Positions 57,398 to 64,000 of a stretch of 64,000 bases of DNA are shown in pieces (within the stretch, counting starts at the first letter, position 1; each line of letters starts with the position of its first letter). The position numbers were made by a program, and so were the translations under genes. This stretch comes from Lachnospiraceae bacterium (GTDB lineage: Bacteria > Bacillota > Clostridia > Lachnospirales > Lachnospiraceae), in NCBI GenBank assembly GCA_017405805.1, contig JAFQZU010000008.1, positions 62,001 through 126,000 of the forward strand. The letters are read 5' to 3'. The notes beneath the pieces are model-generated. The model had not been told where the DNA came from. It ran no database searches and saw only the letters and a list, made by a program, of their open reading frames with translations.

Positions 57398-57601
57398 ATG
57401 AACAAAGGCACTGTCAAATGGTTTAACAGCCAGAAAGGCTGGGGTTTCATAAGCGACGCTGAGGGCAACGATATTTTCGTGCATTATTCAGGCCTCAACA
57501 TGGAAGGCTACAAGACTCTCGATGAAGGCCAGGCGGTCGAATTCGACGTGATCGAGGGCAAGAAAGGTCCGCAGGCAGTCAACGTGACCAAAATCAGCTG
57601 A
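57398..57601 (+). CDS. Cold-shock protein, CspA family
   Basis: 67-residue single-stranded nucleic-acid-binding barrel. It begins [20 protein letters not shown] and contains the RNA-binding motif GWGFI (RNP1 equivalent KGWGFISD) and [10 protein letters not shown] (RNP2 equivalent, with tyrosine where histidine-phenylalanine pairs are usual). GGAGGGAGAA precedes the ATG at 57398. It is monocistronic, divergent from yerC and followed by a terminator. Such proteins act as RNA chaperones; cold induction is not certain. Confidence 0.96.
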   Translation: MNKGTVKWFNSQKGWGFISDAEGNDIFVHYSGLNMEGYKTLDEGQAVEFDVIEGKKGPQAVNVTKIS

Positions 57602-57626
57602 CAATCATAAAACACAGCGAATAAGC

Positions 57627-57684
57627 AAAGGACGGCACGCGATGAACACTGTCATATTGGCAGATCATCCGGCCGTCCTTTTTA
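57627..57684 (+). terminator. Terminator of the cold-shock gene
   Basis: AAAGGACGGC (57627-57636) pairs perfectly with GCCGTCCTTT (57672-57681), followed by TTT on the plus strand; the loop is long (about 35 bases). It lies between convergent genes and may work in both directions. Confidence 0.75.
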
Positions 57685-57710
57685 TTGTCCGTTCCGATAT
57701 ATAAGCAGCC

Positions 57711-58043
57711 TCAGAGATTGCGGAGCATCTCCCTGGCATCCGCCACCTGCTTGAGGAGCGGCGCGTAATCCGTCCCGGTCTTTGCGCGAAGGAGCTCCGT
57801 TATCTCACTCACCGGCTCGTAGATCGGCGTCAGGGACAGGTTCCCGAGTACGCCCTTGAGCGCATGGGCAGCCTCAAAGCCGGCCTGCAGGTCCCCCTTC
57901 TCCACGGCTGCCCGGAGCTTCTCAAAGCCGGCGTCCTCCAGCGCCATGCCCACGAGCCGCAGGTAGAACGCCTCGTTGTTCATACATCTCGAAAGTCCTT
58001 CATCCACCTTCACTCCGCAGGAACGTAAGCTCTCAACCGTCAT
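57711..58043 (-). CDS. Stand-alone HPt phosphotransfer protein
   Basis: 110-residue four-helix-bundle protein with the phospho-accepting histidine in FEAAHALKGVLGNLSL (HxLKG motif). HPt proteins relay phosphate between receiver domains in multi-step signalling. No histidine kinase or response regulator is nearby, so its partners are encoded elsewhere. GAGGAGGCAG precedes the ATG. It is 49 bases after hisA and could be the last gene of the dapB-hisA transcript, an odd companion. Confidence 0.88.
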   Translation of the reverse strand: MTVESLRSCGVKVDEGLSRCMNNEAFYLRLVGMALEDAGFEKLRAAVEKGDLQAGFEAAHALKGVLGNLSLTPIYEPVSEITELLRAKTGTDYAPLLKQVADAREMLRNL

Positions 58044-58092
58044 CCGCTGCCTCCTCTCCGCTTTACAAAAATAAAAACCGATAGAACCACTT

Positions 58093-58929
58093 CTATTTTA
58101 CAACAGGATACACCTCTTTCGCAATGCGCTCTCCTGCCGCCTGCGCACAGGCCTCCAATTCATCCAGCGACAGCTGTCCCCCGAACAGATCCAGAGCGCT
58201 GCCCACCGTCACGTCCAGAAGACCGCCCGAACAGTCCGCGATCCTGTCCAGATCGCGCAGCGTATGGACGCCGCCGGCGTAGGTCACGGGAAAAGGCTTC
58301 TCCCGCCCCCTCAGCCACGCTCCGAGCAGCACCGCAAGATCCTCCTCGATCCCCGCGCGCTTTCCTTCTACGTCCGCCGCGTGGATCAGAAACTCGTCGC
58401 AGTGGCCGCACAGAAAATCCAGCGTCTCATCGCATACCGTAAGATCCGTAAAGGTCTGCCAGCGGTCGGTGACGACGGCGTAGGTCCCGTCCGGCCTGCG
58501 CCGGCAGCTCAGATCCAGCACCAGTCTCTCTCTTCCCGCCGCGCCGACCATTCGTGACAGGCGCGCCGGATCCAGCTGCCCTTTCTCAAAGACATAGGAG
58601 GTCACGATCACGTGGGATGCGCCGGCGTCGAGGAAGATCTCCGCCGTCTCCGGGGTGACCCCACCTCCCGCCTGCATGCCGCCCGGAAAGGCATGAAGGG
58701 CCTTGAAGGCCTGCCTGCAGTCCGCCTCATAGGCCGCTTTATCCGCCGCGGAATTGAGCAGGATCACATGGCCGCCGGAAAGCCCGCGCTCCCTGTAGAT
58801 GCCGGCGTAATAGTCCGCATCCATCTGAGAGACATAATTTTCCGTGACTTTTGCCGCCGTATCCACCGTGCTGCCGACGACCTGCTTGACCTTTCCGTCA
58901 TGTATATCTATGCAGGGTCTGATCCTCAT
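58093..58929 (-). CDS. hisA: Eukaryotic-type HisA isomerase
   Basis: ProFAR isomerase of histidine synthesis, but of the divergent class known from fungi and plants (HIS6). The 278-residue product begins MRIRPCIDIHDGKVKQVVGST and has GGHVILLN, MQAGGGVTPETAEIFLDAGASHVIVTSYVF, RLVLDLSCRR, FLIHAADVEGKRAGIEEDL and VTYAGGVHTLRDLDRI, a pattern of the eukaryotic HIS6 lineage rather than ordinary bacterial HisA. No other his gene is in the window. Its ATG overlaps the dapB stop as ATGA, so the two are translationally coupled. Confidence 0.85.
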   Translation of the reverse strand: MRIRPCIDIHDGKVKQVVGSTVDTAAKVTENYVSQMDADYYAGIYRERGLSGGHVILLNSAADKAAYEADCRQAFKALHAFPGGMQAGGGVTPETAEIFLDAGASHVIVTSYVFEKGQLDPARLSRMVGAAGRERLVLDLSCRRRPDGTYAVVTDRWQTFTDLTVCDETLDFLCGHCDEFLIHAADVEGKRAGIEEDLAVLLGAWLRGREKPFPVTYAGGVHTLRDLDRIADCSGGLLDVTVGSALDLFGGQLSLDELEACAQAAGERIAKEVYPVVK

Positions 58930-59678
58930 CCCAATACGTCCTTCATGTCGTACAGGCCGGGCGCTTTGCCCGCCAGGAATTTGGCCGCCTCCACGGCGCC
59001 CTTGCCGAAGACCGCGCGGCTGTAGGCCCTGTGGGAGAATGTAATCACTTCGTCCTGTCCGGCAAAGATCACGTCGTGGTCGCCCACGATGGTCCCGCCG
59101 CGGACCGCGCTGATCCCGATCTCCTTCACAGGTCTCTTCTGCCGTCTTGCGGACCGGTCATAGACGTACTCGTACGCGCCGTCCATGGCCTCGTTAACCG
59201 CATCGGCAAGCGCCAGCGCAGTGCCGCTGGGCGCGTCCATCTTCTGGTTGTGGTGCTTCTCCACCACCTCGATGTCGAAGCCTGCCTGGGCAAGGCGGGG
59301 TGCGACTTCCTTCAGCACTGTCTCCAGCAGGTTGATGCCCAGGGACATGTTGGCGGATTTGAGGATGGCGGTTTTGGCGGAGGTCTCCTTTAAGAGCGCC
59401 GTCTGCGCCTCGGAGAGGCCCGTCGTGCAGAGTACGCAGGGGATCTGCTTGTCAGCGCAGTAGCGGAGCAGCTCGTCCATGGCAGCCGCCGTGGAAAAAT
59501 CGATGATGACGTCCGCCTCCGGGCACTCCGCAAGAGAGCGGTACACCGGATAGCCGGCGTAAGCTTCGCCGTAAGCGTCGACGCCCGCGACGATCTCCAG
59601 CGCGGGATCTCCCGCGACGATGTCCGTGATGATATGGCCCATCCTGCCTGTGCAGCCGTGCAGAATTACTTTTTCCAT
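58926..59678 (-). CDS. dapB: 4-hydroxy-tetrahydrodipicolinate reductase
   Basis: Second step of the lysine/diaminopimelate branch. The 250-residue product from the ATG at 59678 (after GGAGGAGAAA) has the NAD(P)H-binding VILHGCTGRMGHIITDI, VIDFSTAAAMDELLRYC, and the catalytic VVEKHHNQKMDAPSGTAL with the His-His and Lys residues. A further 19 upstream codons are open but lack family sequence. It is coupled to hisA by ATGA and follows dapA by 106 bases, with a hairpin between. Confidence 0.97.
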   Translation of the reverse strand: MEKVILHGCTGRMGHIITDIVAGDPALEIVAGVDAYGEAYAGYPVYRSLAECPEADVIIDFSTAAAMDELLRYCADKQIPCVLCTTGLSEAQTALLKETSAKTAILKSANMSLGINLLETVLKEVAPRLAQAGFDIEVVEKHHNQKMDAPSGTALALADAVNEAMDGAYEYVYDRSARRQKRPVKEIGISAVRGGTIVGDHDVIFAGQDEVITFSHRAYSRAVFGKGAVEAAKFLAGKAPGLYDMKDVLG

Positions 59679-59727
59679 TTTCTCCTCCAATCTCCTGTCA
59701 TGCGAAACGATAATTTGTAATAAACGC

Positions 59728-59755
59728 GGCGGCACCCCCGTCCGAAGATGCCGCC
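59728..59755 (-). terminator. Hairpin between dapA and dapB
   Basis: GGCGGCA (59728-59734) pairs perfectly with TGCCGCC (59749-59755); on the minus strand a GTTTATT stretch follows. It could be a weak terminator or attenuator lowering dapB relative to dapA. Confidence 0.45.
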
Positions 59756-59784
59756 TGTATCATTCAATCATATACGGATCCGCC

Positions 59785-60675
59785 TCAGATCAGGCCGAAA
59801 TCCACCATGGCCTGGCGGAGCTTCTCAGCGTGTTCAGGCTCCATTTCCGTCAGGGGCATACGCAGGGCGCCCGCGTTCTGTCCCAGGAAGTTCACGGCCT
59901 TCTTGACCGGGATCGGGTTGACCTCGGAGAAGAGGTTGCGGAAGAGCTCGTAGGTCTCCATCTGGATCTTCGCAGCCCCCGCGATGTCGCCGGCAAAAAA
60001 CTTTGCGCACATATCGTGCATCGCCTTCGGCGCGATGTTGGCTACGACCGAGATCACGCCCAGTCCACCCATGGACATAAGGGGCACGACCTGATCGTCA
60101 TTTCCGCTGTACAGCTCGATATTGCCGTCGCAGAGCGTCATGAGCTCCACGATCTGTCCGATGTCGCCGCTGGCTTCCTTGATGCCCACGAGGTTGTCCA
60201 CGTCTTTTACAAGGCGCGCGACCGTGGAGGGAAGAAGGTTTCCGCCGGTGCGGGAGGGAACATTGTACATGATCACGGGCGTGGAGGGAACTTCGTCCGC
60301 AACCATCTTAAAGTGCTTGTAATAGCCGTTCTGGGTTCCCTTGTTGTAATAAGGCGTGATCACGAGCAGCGCGTCGGCGCCGTAGGAAGCGATCTCTTTG
60401 GACAGTTCCATGGCAGTCTTGGTGTAGTTGGATCCGCTTCCCGCGATGACGGGCACGCGTTTTTTCGTATAGTCGATGCAGAACCTGCAGACCTCGAGAT
60501 GCTCCTCTTCGGACATGGTCGCGGATTCTCCCGTGGAGCCGCAGACAACGATCGCGTCAGAACCGTTCTCGATCTGATAGTCGATGATGTCCGCAAAAGC
60601 GTCGTAATTGACGGAGAGATCACTCTCCCTGAAAGGTGTCACGATAGCGACTGCAGAACCTTTGAAAACTGCCAT
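59785..60675 (-). CDS. dapA: 4-hydroxy-tetrahydrodipicolinate synthase
   Basis: Condenses aspartate semialdehyde and pyruvate, the first step of diaminopimelate and lysine synthesis. The 296-residue TIM-barrel protein shows VCGSTGESATMSEEEH, VIAGSGSNYTKTAMELSKE, VITPYYNKGTQNGYYKHF, YNVPSRTGGNL and the Schiff-base lysine in LVGIKEASGDIGQ. AGGAGGGAAAA precedes the ATG at 60675. It lies upstream of dapB on the same strand and downstream of a BtuR-like gene with a 42-base gap. Confidence 0.98.
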   Translation of the reverse strand: MAVFKGSAVAIVTPFRESDLSVNYDAFADIIDYQIENGSDAIVVCGSTGESATMSEEEHLEVCRFCIDYTKKRVPVIAGSGSNYTKTAMELSKEIASYGADALLVITPYYNKGTQNGYYKHFKMVADEVPSTPVIMYNVPSRTGGNLLPSTVARLVKDVDNLVGIKEASGDIGQIVELMTLCDGNIELYSGNDDQVVPLMSMGGLGVISVVANIAPKAMHDMCAKFFAGDIAGAAKIQMETYELFRNLFSEVNPIPVKKAVNFLGQNAGALRMPLTEMEPEHAEKLRQAMVDFGLI

Positions 60676-60717
60676 TTTTCCCTCCTAACTCAACTTAGTC
60701 TTTGTTCTCTTTTCGTT

Positions 60718-61203
60718 TTATCGGTTCATCGGGCGGATCTGCGTGATGTCATCCGCGAAATCGCAGATTCCCATATCCATATCGCACCCTGTGATGATGA
60801 TATCTGTCTCTCCCCTGTCCCGGACAGCCTCGCGGAGCTCGCCGATGCTGACGATCCCCTTGTTGATCACTTCCAGGATCTCGTCCAGAACGAGCAGGTC
60901 GCACATGCCGGTCGAGAGCACTTTTCTCGCGAAGCCGAGGCCGTTGCGCATGTTGACCGCATCCTCCTCCTGCTCGTGCCTGGAGCGCTCCAGGTAGTCG
61001 TCGTCCGACCGCTCGAAGCGGAAGAACTTGATCTCCGGCTCAAGCTTCTCCATAAAGGAGCTCTCTATCAGGTTGCTCGCCTTCAGAAACTGGATCACGA
61101 CCACGCGCCCGCCCATGGCGGCCTCTCTCATGGCCATACCCAGCGCCGCAGCGGACTTGCCGTGTCCGTCACCCATGAAGATCTGTATCTTTCCTCCAGC
61201 CAT
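60718..61203 (-). CDS. BtuR/CobA-like ATP-binding protein
   Basis: 161-residue P-loop protein beginning MAGGKIQIFMGDGHGKSAAALG, the Walker A form GDGHGKSA of ATP:cob(I)yrinic acid a,c-diamide adenosyltransferases, with DLLVLDEILEVINKGI (Walker B) and IITGCDMDMGICDFADDITQIRP at the end, where the family has TGR and the metal-binding region. The ATG at 61203 is preceded by GGGGTG; a TTG four codons upstream is less likely. No other corrinoid gene is present, so the adenosyltransferase role is from the family only; a related substrate is possible. Confidence 0.8.
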   Translation of the reverse strand: MAGGKIQIFMGDGHGKSAAALGMAMREAAMGGRVVVIQFLKASNLIESSFMEKLEPEIKFFRFERSDDDYLERSRHEQEEDAVNMRNGLGFARKVLSTGMCDLLVLDEILEVINKGIVSIGELREAVRDRGETDIIITGCDMDMGICDFADDITQIRPMNR

Positions 61204-61268
61204 ATTACACCCCAATTAAATCTGATGTTATCATTTTTCAGTTTAAATGTATAGCAAAACTAAAATCT

Positions 61269-63038
61269 TCACATCCTGTCGGGGGCGGAAAAGCCCAGCA
61301 CGTCGATGCAGGTTTCCATCACGCGGAGCGTGAGCGCAAGAAGCGCGATCCATCCGTTCCTCTTCGCCTCGTCGCTCTCGGTCAGGATCCTGGTGGCGTG
61401 ATAGAAGCTGTTGAAGTCGTTGGACAGCTCATAGATATAGGCGCAGATCCTGTGGGGCGCTGCGTCCTGATAGGCGCCGTCCATCACGGACTGGAAAGCG
61501 GTCAGATCCAGCATCAGGTCCTTCTCCAGCTTGCTCTTGGGAAGCGCGATCTCCTGGTCCTTCGCCTTGCGGCCCGTGCTCTCCTCGTATTTGGACAGGA
61601 TCGACTTGATCCGGACGATCGTATACAGGAGATAGGGACCCGTGTCGCCCTCAAAAGAAGTAAACCGGTCGATATCAAATACGTAGTCCTTGGAGGCCTG
61701 GTTGGACAGATCCCCGTATTTGAGGGCTGCCAGCGCCACCTGCTCCGCGGTCCGCTCCGCTTCCTCCTCGCCGATCTCCGGGTTGGCGCTGATCTTGCGC
61801 TTCATCTCCTCGTTGATGTCCGCGATCAGGGTGGAGAGGCGCATGACGCCGCCTTCTCTGGTCTTAAAGGGCTTTCCGTCCTTCCCGTTCATGGTGCCGA
61901 AGCCGATGTGAACGAGCTCCGTACTCTCGGGAAGAAGGCCGCACCGGCGTGCGCAGCGGAAGACCTGCTTGAAGTGCAGCTCCTGGCGCTTATCGGTGAT
62001 GTAGATGATCTTATCGGGATGATACAGCCGCTCTCTCTCCGAGATGGTGGCAAGATCCGTCGTCGTATACAGGGAAGCCCCGTCGGATTTTAAGATAATG
62101 CAGGGCGGGATCTCCTTGGTGTCCGTCTCCTCGGATACATCCACCACCAGCGCGCCGCTGCTCTCATAGGCCTTTCCGCTGTCACGCATGCCCTGCACCA
62201 TGGCCGGGATAGCGTCATGCACACTGGATTCGCCCCACCACAGGTCGAAATCCACGTTCAGATTCTCATAATTCTTCTTGAGATCCGCCACGGACACATC
62301 GATGATCTTCTGCCAGAGAGCGCGCAGGCCGCGGTCGCCGTCCTGCAGACGATGGGTGTTGGCCATGGCCTCGGCGTAGTATTCCGGGTCCTCCTTGGAC
62401 TTTGCGGAGGCTGTGGGATAGATCTCCTCCAGCTCGGAAACGGTAAAAGGCGCCTCCTCCGGATAATCTCCCGCAAAATCCGCGTCAAAATAAGGGAGTT
62501 CCGGCTGTCTCTTTTTCACCTCCGTGATGACCAGGCCCATCTGCAGGCCCCAGTCTCCCAGGTGAATGTCGCCGATCACCTTCTCGCCGTGCCAGCGGGC
62601 GATCCTTTTGACGGATTCGCCGATGACCGCGCTCCGAAGATGTCCCACGTGAAGGGGCTTTGCCACGTTGGGGCCGCCGTAATCCAGAATAATGGTGGAA
62701 GGTTTCCCGGGCAGGGGCATGCCGAACCGCTCGTCCTCTCCCATCTGCCGGATGTAGTCCGAAGCGAACTTCTCCGAGACCTTCAGATTGAGAAAGCCCG
62801 GCTTGACTGCCTCCACGCTCTCAAATACCGAAGATCCCTCCAGGGCCTTCGCCACGTCCCCCGCGATCATCAGGGGCGCCTTGTGATAGCGCTTGGCGCC
62901 GGCCATGGCTCCGTTGCACTGATATTCACAAAGATCGGGCCGGTTGGACACGGTCACGCGTCCCAGTGCGCTGTCGTAGCCGGCAGCGGCGAAGGCCTTC
63001 TCCATCTCTTCCGAGATCAGTGTCATAAACTTCCGCAC
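61269..63038 (-). CDS. argS: Arginyl-tRNA synthetase
   Basis: Class I synthetase charging tRNA-Arg. The 589-residue product has the N-terminal Add-1 domain, PLHVGHLRSAVIGES (HIGH motif), GDIHLGDWGLQMGLVI, KRQELHFKQVFRCARRCG, HIGFGTMNGKDGKPFKTREGG (the loop replacing KMSKS) and the C-terminal DALR anticodon-binding domain ending LRVMETCIDVLGFSAPDRM. The start is GTG at 63036-63038, eight bases after AAGGAGG; the next ATG (63026) is too far from it. Confidence 0.97.
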   Translation of the reverse strand: MRKFMTLISEEMEKAFAAAGYDSALGRVTVSNRPDLCEYQCNGAMAGAKRYHKAPLMIAGDVAKALEGSSVFESVEAVKPGFLNLKVSEKFASDYIRQMGEDERFGMPLPGKPSTIILDYGGPNVAKPLHVGHLRSAVIGESVKRIARWHGEKVIGDIHLGDWGLQMGLVITEVKKRQPELPYFDADFAGDYPEEAPFTVSELEEIYPTASAKSKEDPEYYAEAMANTHRLQDGDRGLRALWQKIIDVSVADLKKNYENLNVDFDLWWGESSVHDAIPAMVQGMRDSGKAYESSGALVVDVSEETDTKEIPPCIILKSDGASLYTTTDLATISERERLYHPDKIIYITDKRQELHFKQVFRCARRCGLLPESTELVHIGFGTMNGKDGKPFKTREGGVMRLSTLIADINEEMKRKISANPEIGEEEAERTAEQVALAALKYGDLSNQASKDYVFDIDRFTSFEGDTGPYLLYTIVRIKSILSKYEESTGRKAKDQEIALPKSKLEKDLMLDLTAFQSVMDGAYQDAAPHRICAYIYELSNDFNSFYHATRILTESDEAKRNGWIALLALTLRVMETCIDVLGFSAPDRM

Positions 63039-63068
63039 GTAAATTCCTCCTTTATCTCTTCGCGGCGC

Positions 63069-63731
63069 TCACCGCTTCGAATATACACAGCCGCAGTAAT
63101 TCTGCCTGTACAGGCCAAACGCCTGCGACAGCTCGATGGACCGCTTGTAGCCGTCCTTTTTTTTGAAATCCGACGGCAGAAACGGCACGCCGTATTCCGC
63201 CGCCGCGCGCTCCCCGATCTCATTGAGAAGCGGCGCGTCCTTGAGCGGACTGATGGTGAGCGTCGTCGTAAAATAATCAAATCCATGCTCCGCGGCAGCT
63301 CTGGCCGCCTCGAAAAGGCGCAGAGTAAAACACACCCTGCAGCGGTCTCCCCGCTCCGGGCAGTCCTCCAGGCCGCGCACGGCGCGCAGCCACCGCTCCG
63401 GGTCGTAGGGCGCCTCCAGGATGCCGATCTTCCGGGCTCTCCCCGTGGAGTGCATGCCGGTAAAATCCCCCGTCTCCACCTGCCGGTTGTAGGCTTCGAT
63501 CAGGCGCTTCTCCTCGGCCAGCCTCTTTTCGTATTCGGGCTCCTCCGTGATGTTGGGATTGTAATAAAAGACCGTCAGGTCAAAATACTCCCGCAGATAC
63601 TCCATCACGTGGCTGGAGCAGGGAGCGCAGCAGCTGTGCAGTAATAGCCGCGGCGCCCGCTCCTTCGCAAGGCCTTTCAGGATCTTCTCCGTCTCCTTGC
63701 TGTAATTGCGTCGTTTTGTATCCGGATTCAA
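63069..63731 (-). CDS. queH: Epoxyqueuosine reductase QueH
   Basis: Last step of queuosine tRNA modification, reducing epoxyqueuosine. The 220-residue DUF208 protein carries its two cysteine pairs: LLLHSCCAPCSSHVMEYL near residue 35 and DRCRVCFTLRLFEAA near residue 130, which bind an iron-sulfur cluster and a neighbouring iron in characterised relatives. FYYNPNI and FTTTLTISPLKD are family motifs. Initiation is at TTG (63729-63731) with AAGAGGAT upstream; no in-frame ATG lies before the first catalytic motif. It is 30 bases upstream of argS. Confidence 0.93.
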   Translation of the reverse strand: MNPDTKRRNYSKETEKILKGLAKERAPRLLLHSCCAPCSSHVMEYLREYFDLTVFYYNPNITEEPEYEKRLAEEKRLIEAYNRQVETGDFTGMHSTGRARKIGILEAPYDPERWLRAVRGLEDCPERGDRCRVCFTLRLFEAARAAAEHGFDYFTTTLTISPLKDAPLLNEIGERAAAEYGVPFLPSDFKKKDGYKRSIELSQAFGLYRQNYCGCVYSKR

Positions 63732-63759
63732 CGAGTTATCCTCTTAAGGCCGGTACGCC

Positions 63760-64000
63760 TCAGATCGTGAAGTACTTCACGCCGGAAGCAAAGATCTTCA
63801 TATCCTGCTCGCCGTAAATGTTTAGGTTCACGCCCCTGCCCATTCTCTCACAGTGCGCCATCTTGCCCAGGACTCTGCCGTCGGGGGAGGTGATGCCCTC
63901 GATGGCGGCAAAGGAGCCGTTGATGTTCCACTCCTCGTCCATGGTGATCACGCCCGCGGGCGTGCTGTACTGGGTCGCCACCTGTCCGTTAGCGAACAGT
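63760..64000 (-). CDS. purL: C-terminal end of phosphoribosylformylglycinamidine synthase
   Basis: Only the last 79 or so residues are inside the window; the 5' part is beyond 64000. The segment NGQVATQYSTPAG, then GSFAAIEGITSPDGRVLGKMAHCERMG and KIFASGVKYFTI, is the glutaminase end of the one-chain FGAM synthase used in purine synthesis by clostridia and enterobacteria (the Ser-Pro-Asp-Gly-Arg, Gly-Lys-Met-x-His-x-Glu residues form the amidotransferase triad region). Assignment is from this end only. Confidence 0.9.
   Translation of the reverse strand, partial: LFANGQVATQYSTPAGVITMDEEWNINGSFAAIEGITSPDGRVLGKMAHCERMGRGVNLNIYGEQDMKIFASGVKYFTI

Overview
The window looks like a chromosomal segment from a moderately GC-rich anaerobic Firmicute, most likely a Lachnospiraceae-type Clostridium. 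The support is: codY, a perfect CIRCE operator in front of groESL, sigma-A-like promoters with 17-bp spacers, strong GGAGG ribosome-binding sites, AddAB instead of RecBCD, a YerC-type TrpR-like regulator, pyruvate phosphate dikinase, HemZ, QueH, a one-subunit clostridial PurL, and the DUF4956/VTC polyphosphate pair. About 46 protein genes are visible. Nearly all lie on the minus strand; only five (an 85-aa protein, an ABC-F ATPase, a PHP phosphoesterase, a histidine phosphatase and a cold-shock protein) lie on the plus strand. No rRNA or tRNA gene, transposase, phage module or CRISPR array was seen.

Layout. 1-9.4 kb: tsf (cut by the window edge), rpsB with a structured leader, codY, topA, hemZ, an MBL-fold hydrolase and the bifunctional ppGpp enzyme rel. 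9.5-12.2 kb: groES-groEL under CIRCE, divergent from a small unknown gene. 12.2-12.8 kb: an intergenic block with two large palindromic elements. 12.8-18.3 kb: ppdK, ABC-F, PHP. 18.4-22.4 kb: a second large palindrome, then ppk1-ppx. 22.5-26.9 kb: pheA-prfA-prmC-DUF1385-rpmE. 27-30 kb: tyrosine phosphatase, CPBP protease, acyl-CoA dehydrogenase. 30-36.3 kb: a complete oppBCDFA operon. 36.5-38.7 kb: histidine phosphatase, then DUF4956 and a VTC-type polyphosphate polymerase. 38.9-46.3 kb: addA-addB. 46.6-54 kb: uracil/xanthine permease, acidic anchored protein, MocR-type regulator, glnS, guaB, DUF6106-like protein. 54.2-61.2 kb: aspartate-family synthesis (lysC, hom, yerC, dapB, dapA) with a eukaryotic-type hisA, an HPt protein and a BtuR-like ATPase. 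61.3-64 kb: argS, queH and the end of purL.

Functional themes are nutrient and stress sensing (CodY, Rel, two CodY-like boxes, oligopeptide uptake), phosphate storage by two independent polyphosphate systems (Ppk1/Ppx and VTC/DUF4956), translation, and aspartate-family amino acids.

The most unusual signal is not protein coding. Five intergenic palindromic elements are present. Two (12302-12533 and 18390-18620) are about 230 nt long and share a core of conserved loops (GCTCC, CATCAG, a GA/TTA internal loop) while their stems differ in sequence and still pair perfectly. Three shorter ones (12685-12781, 37188-37250, 46500-46565) share a loop ending in CCAAGG or CCCAAGG and follow tandem partial copies of their own left arm. 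This is the best candidate for an undescribed structured RNA or palindromic mobile element family.
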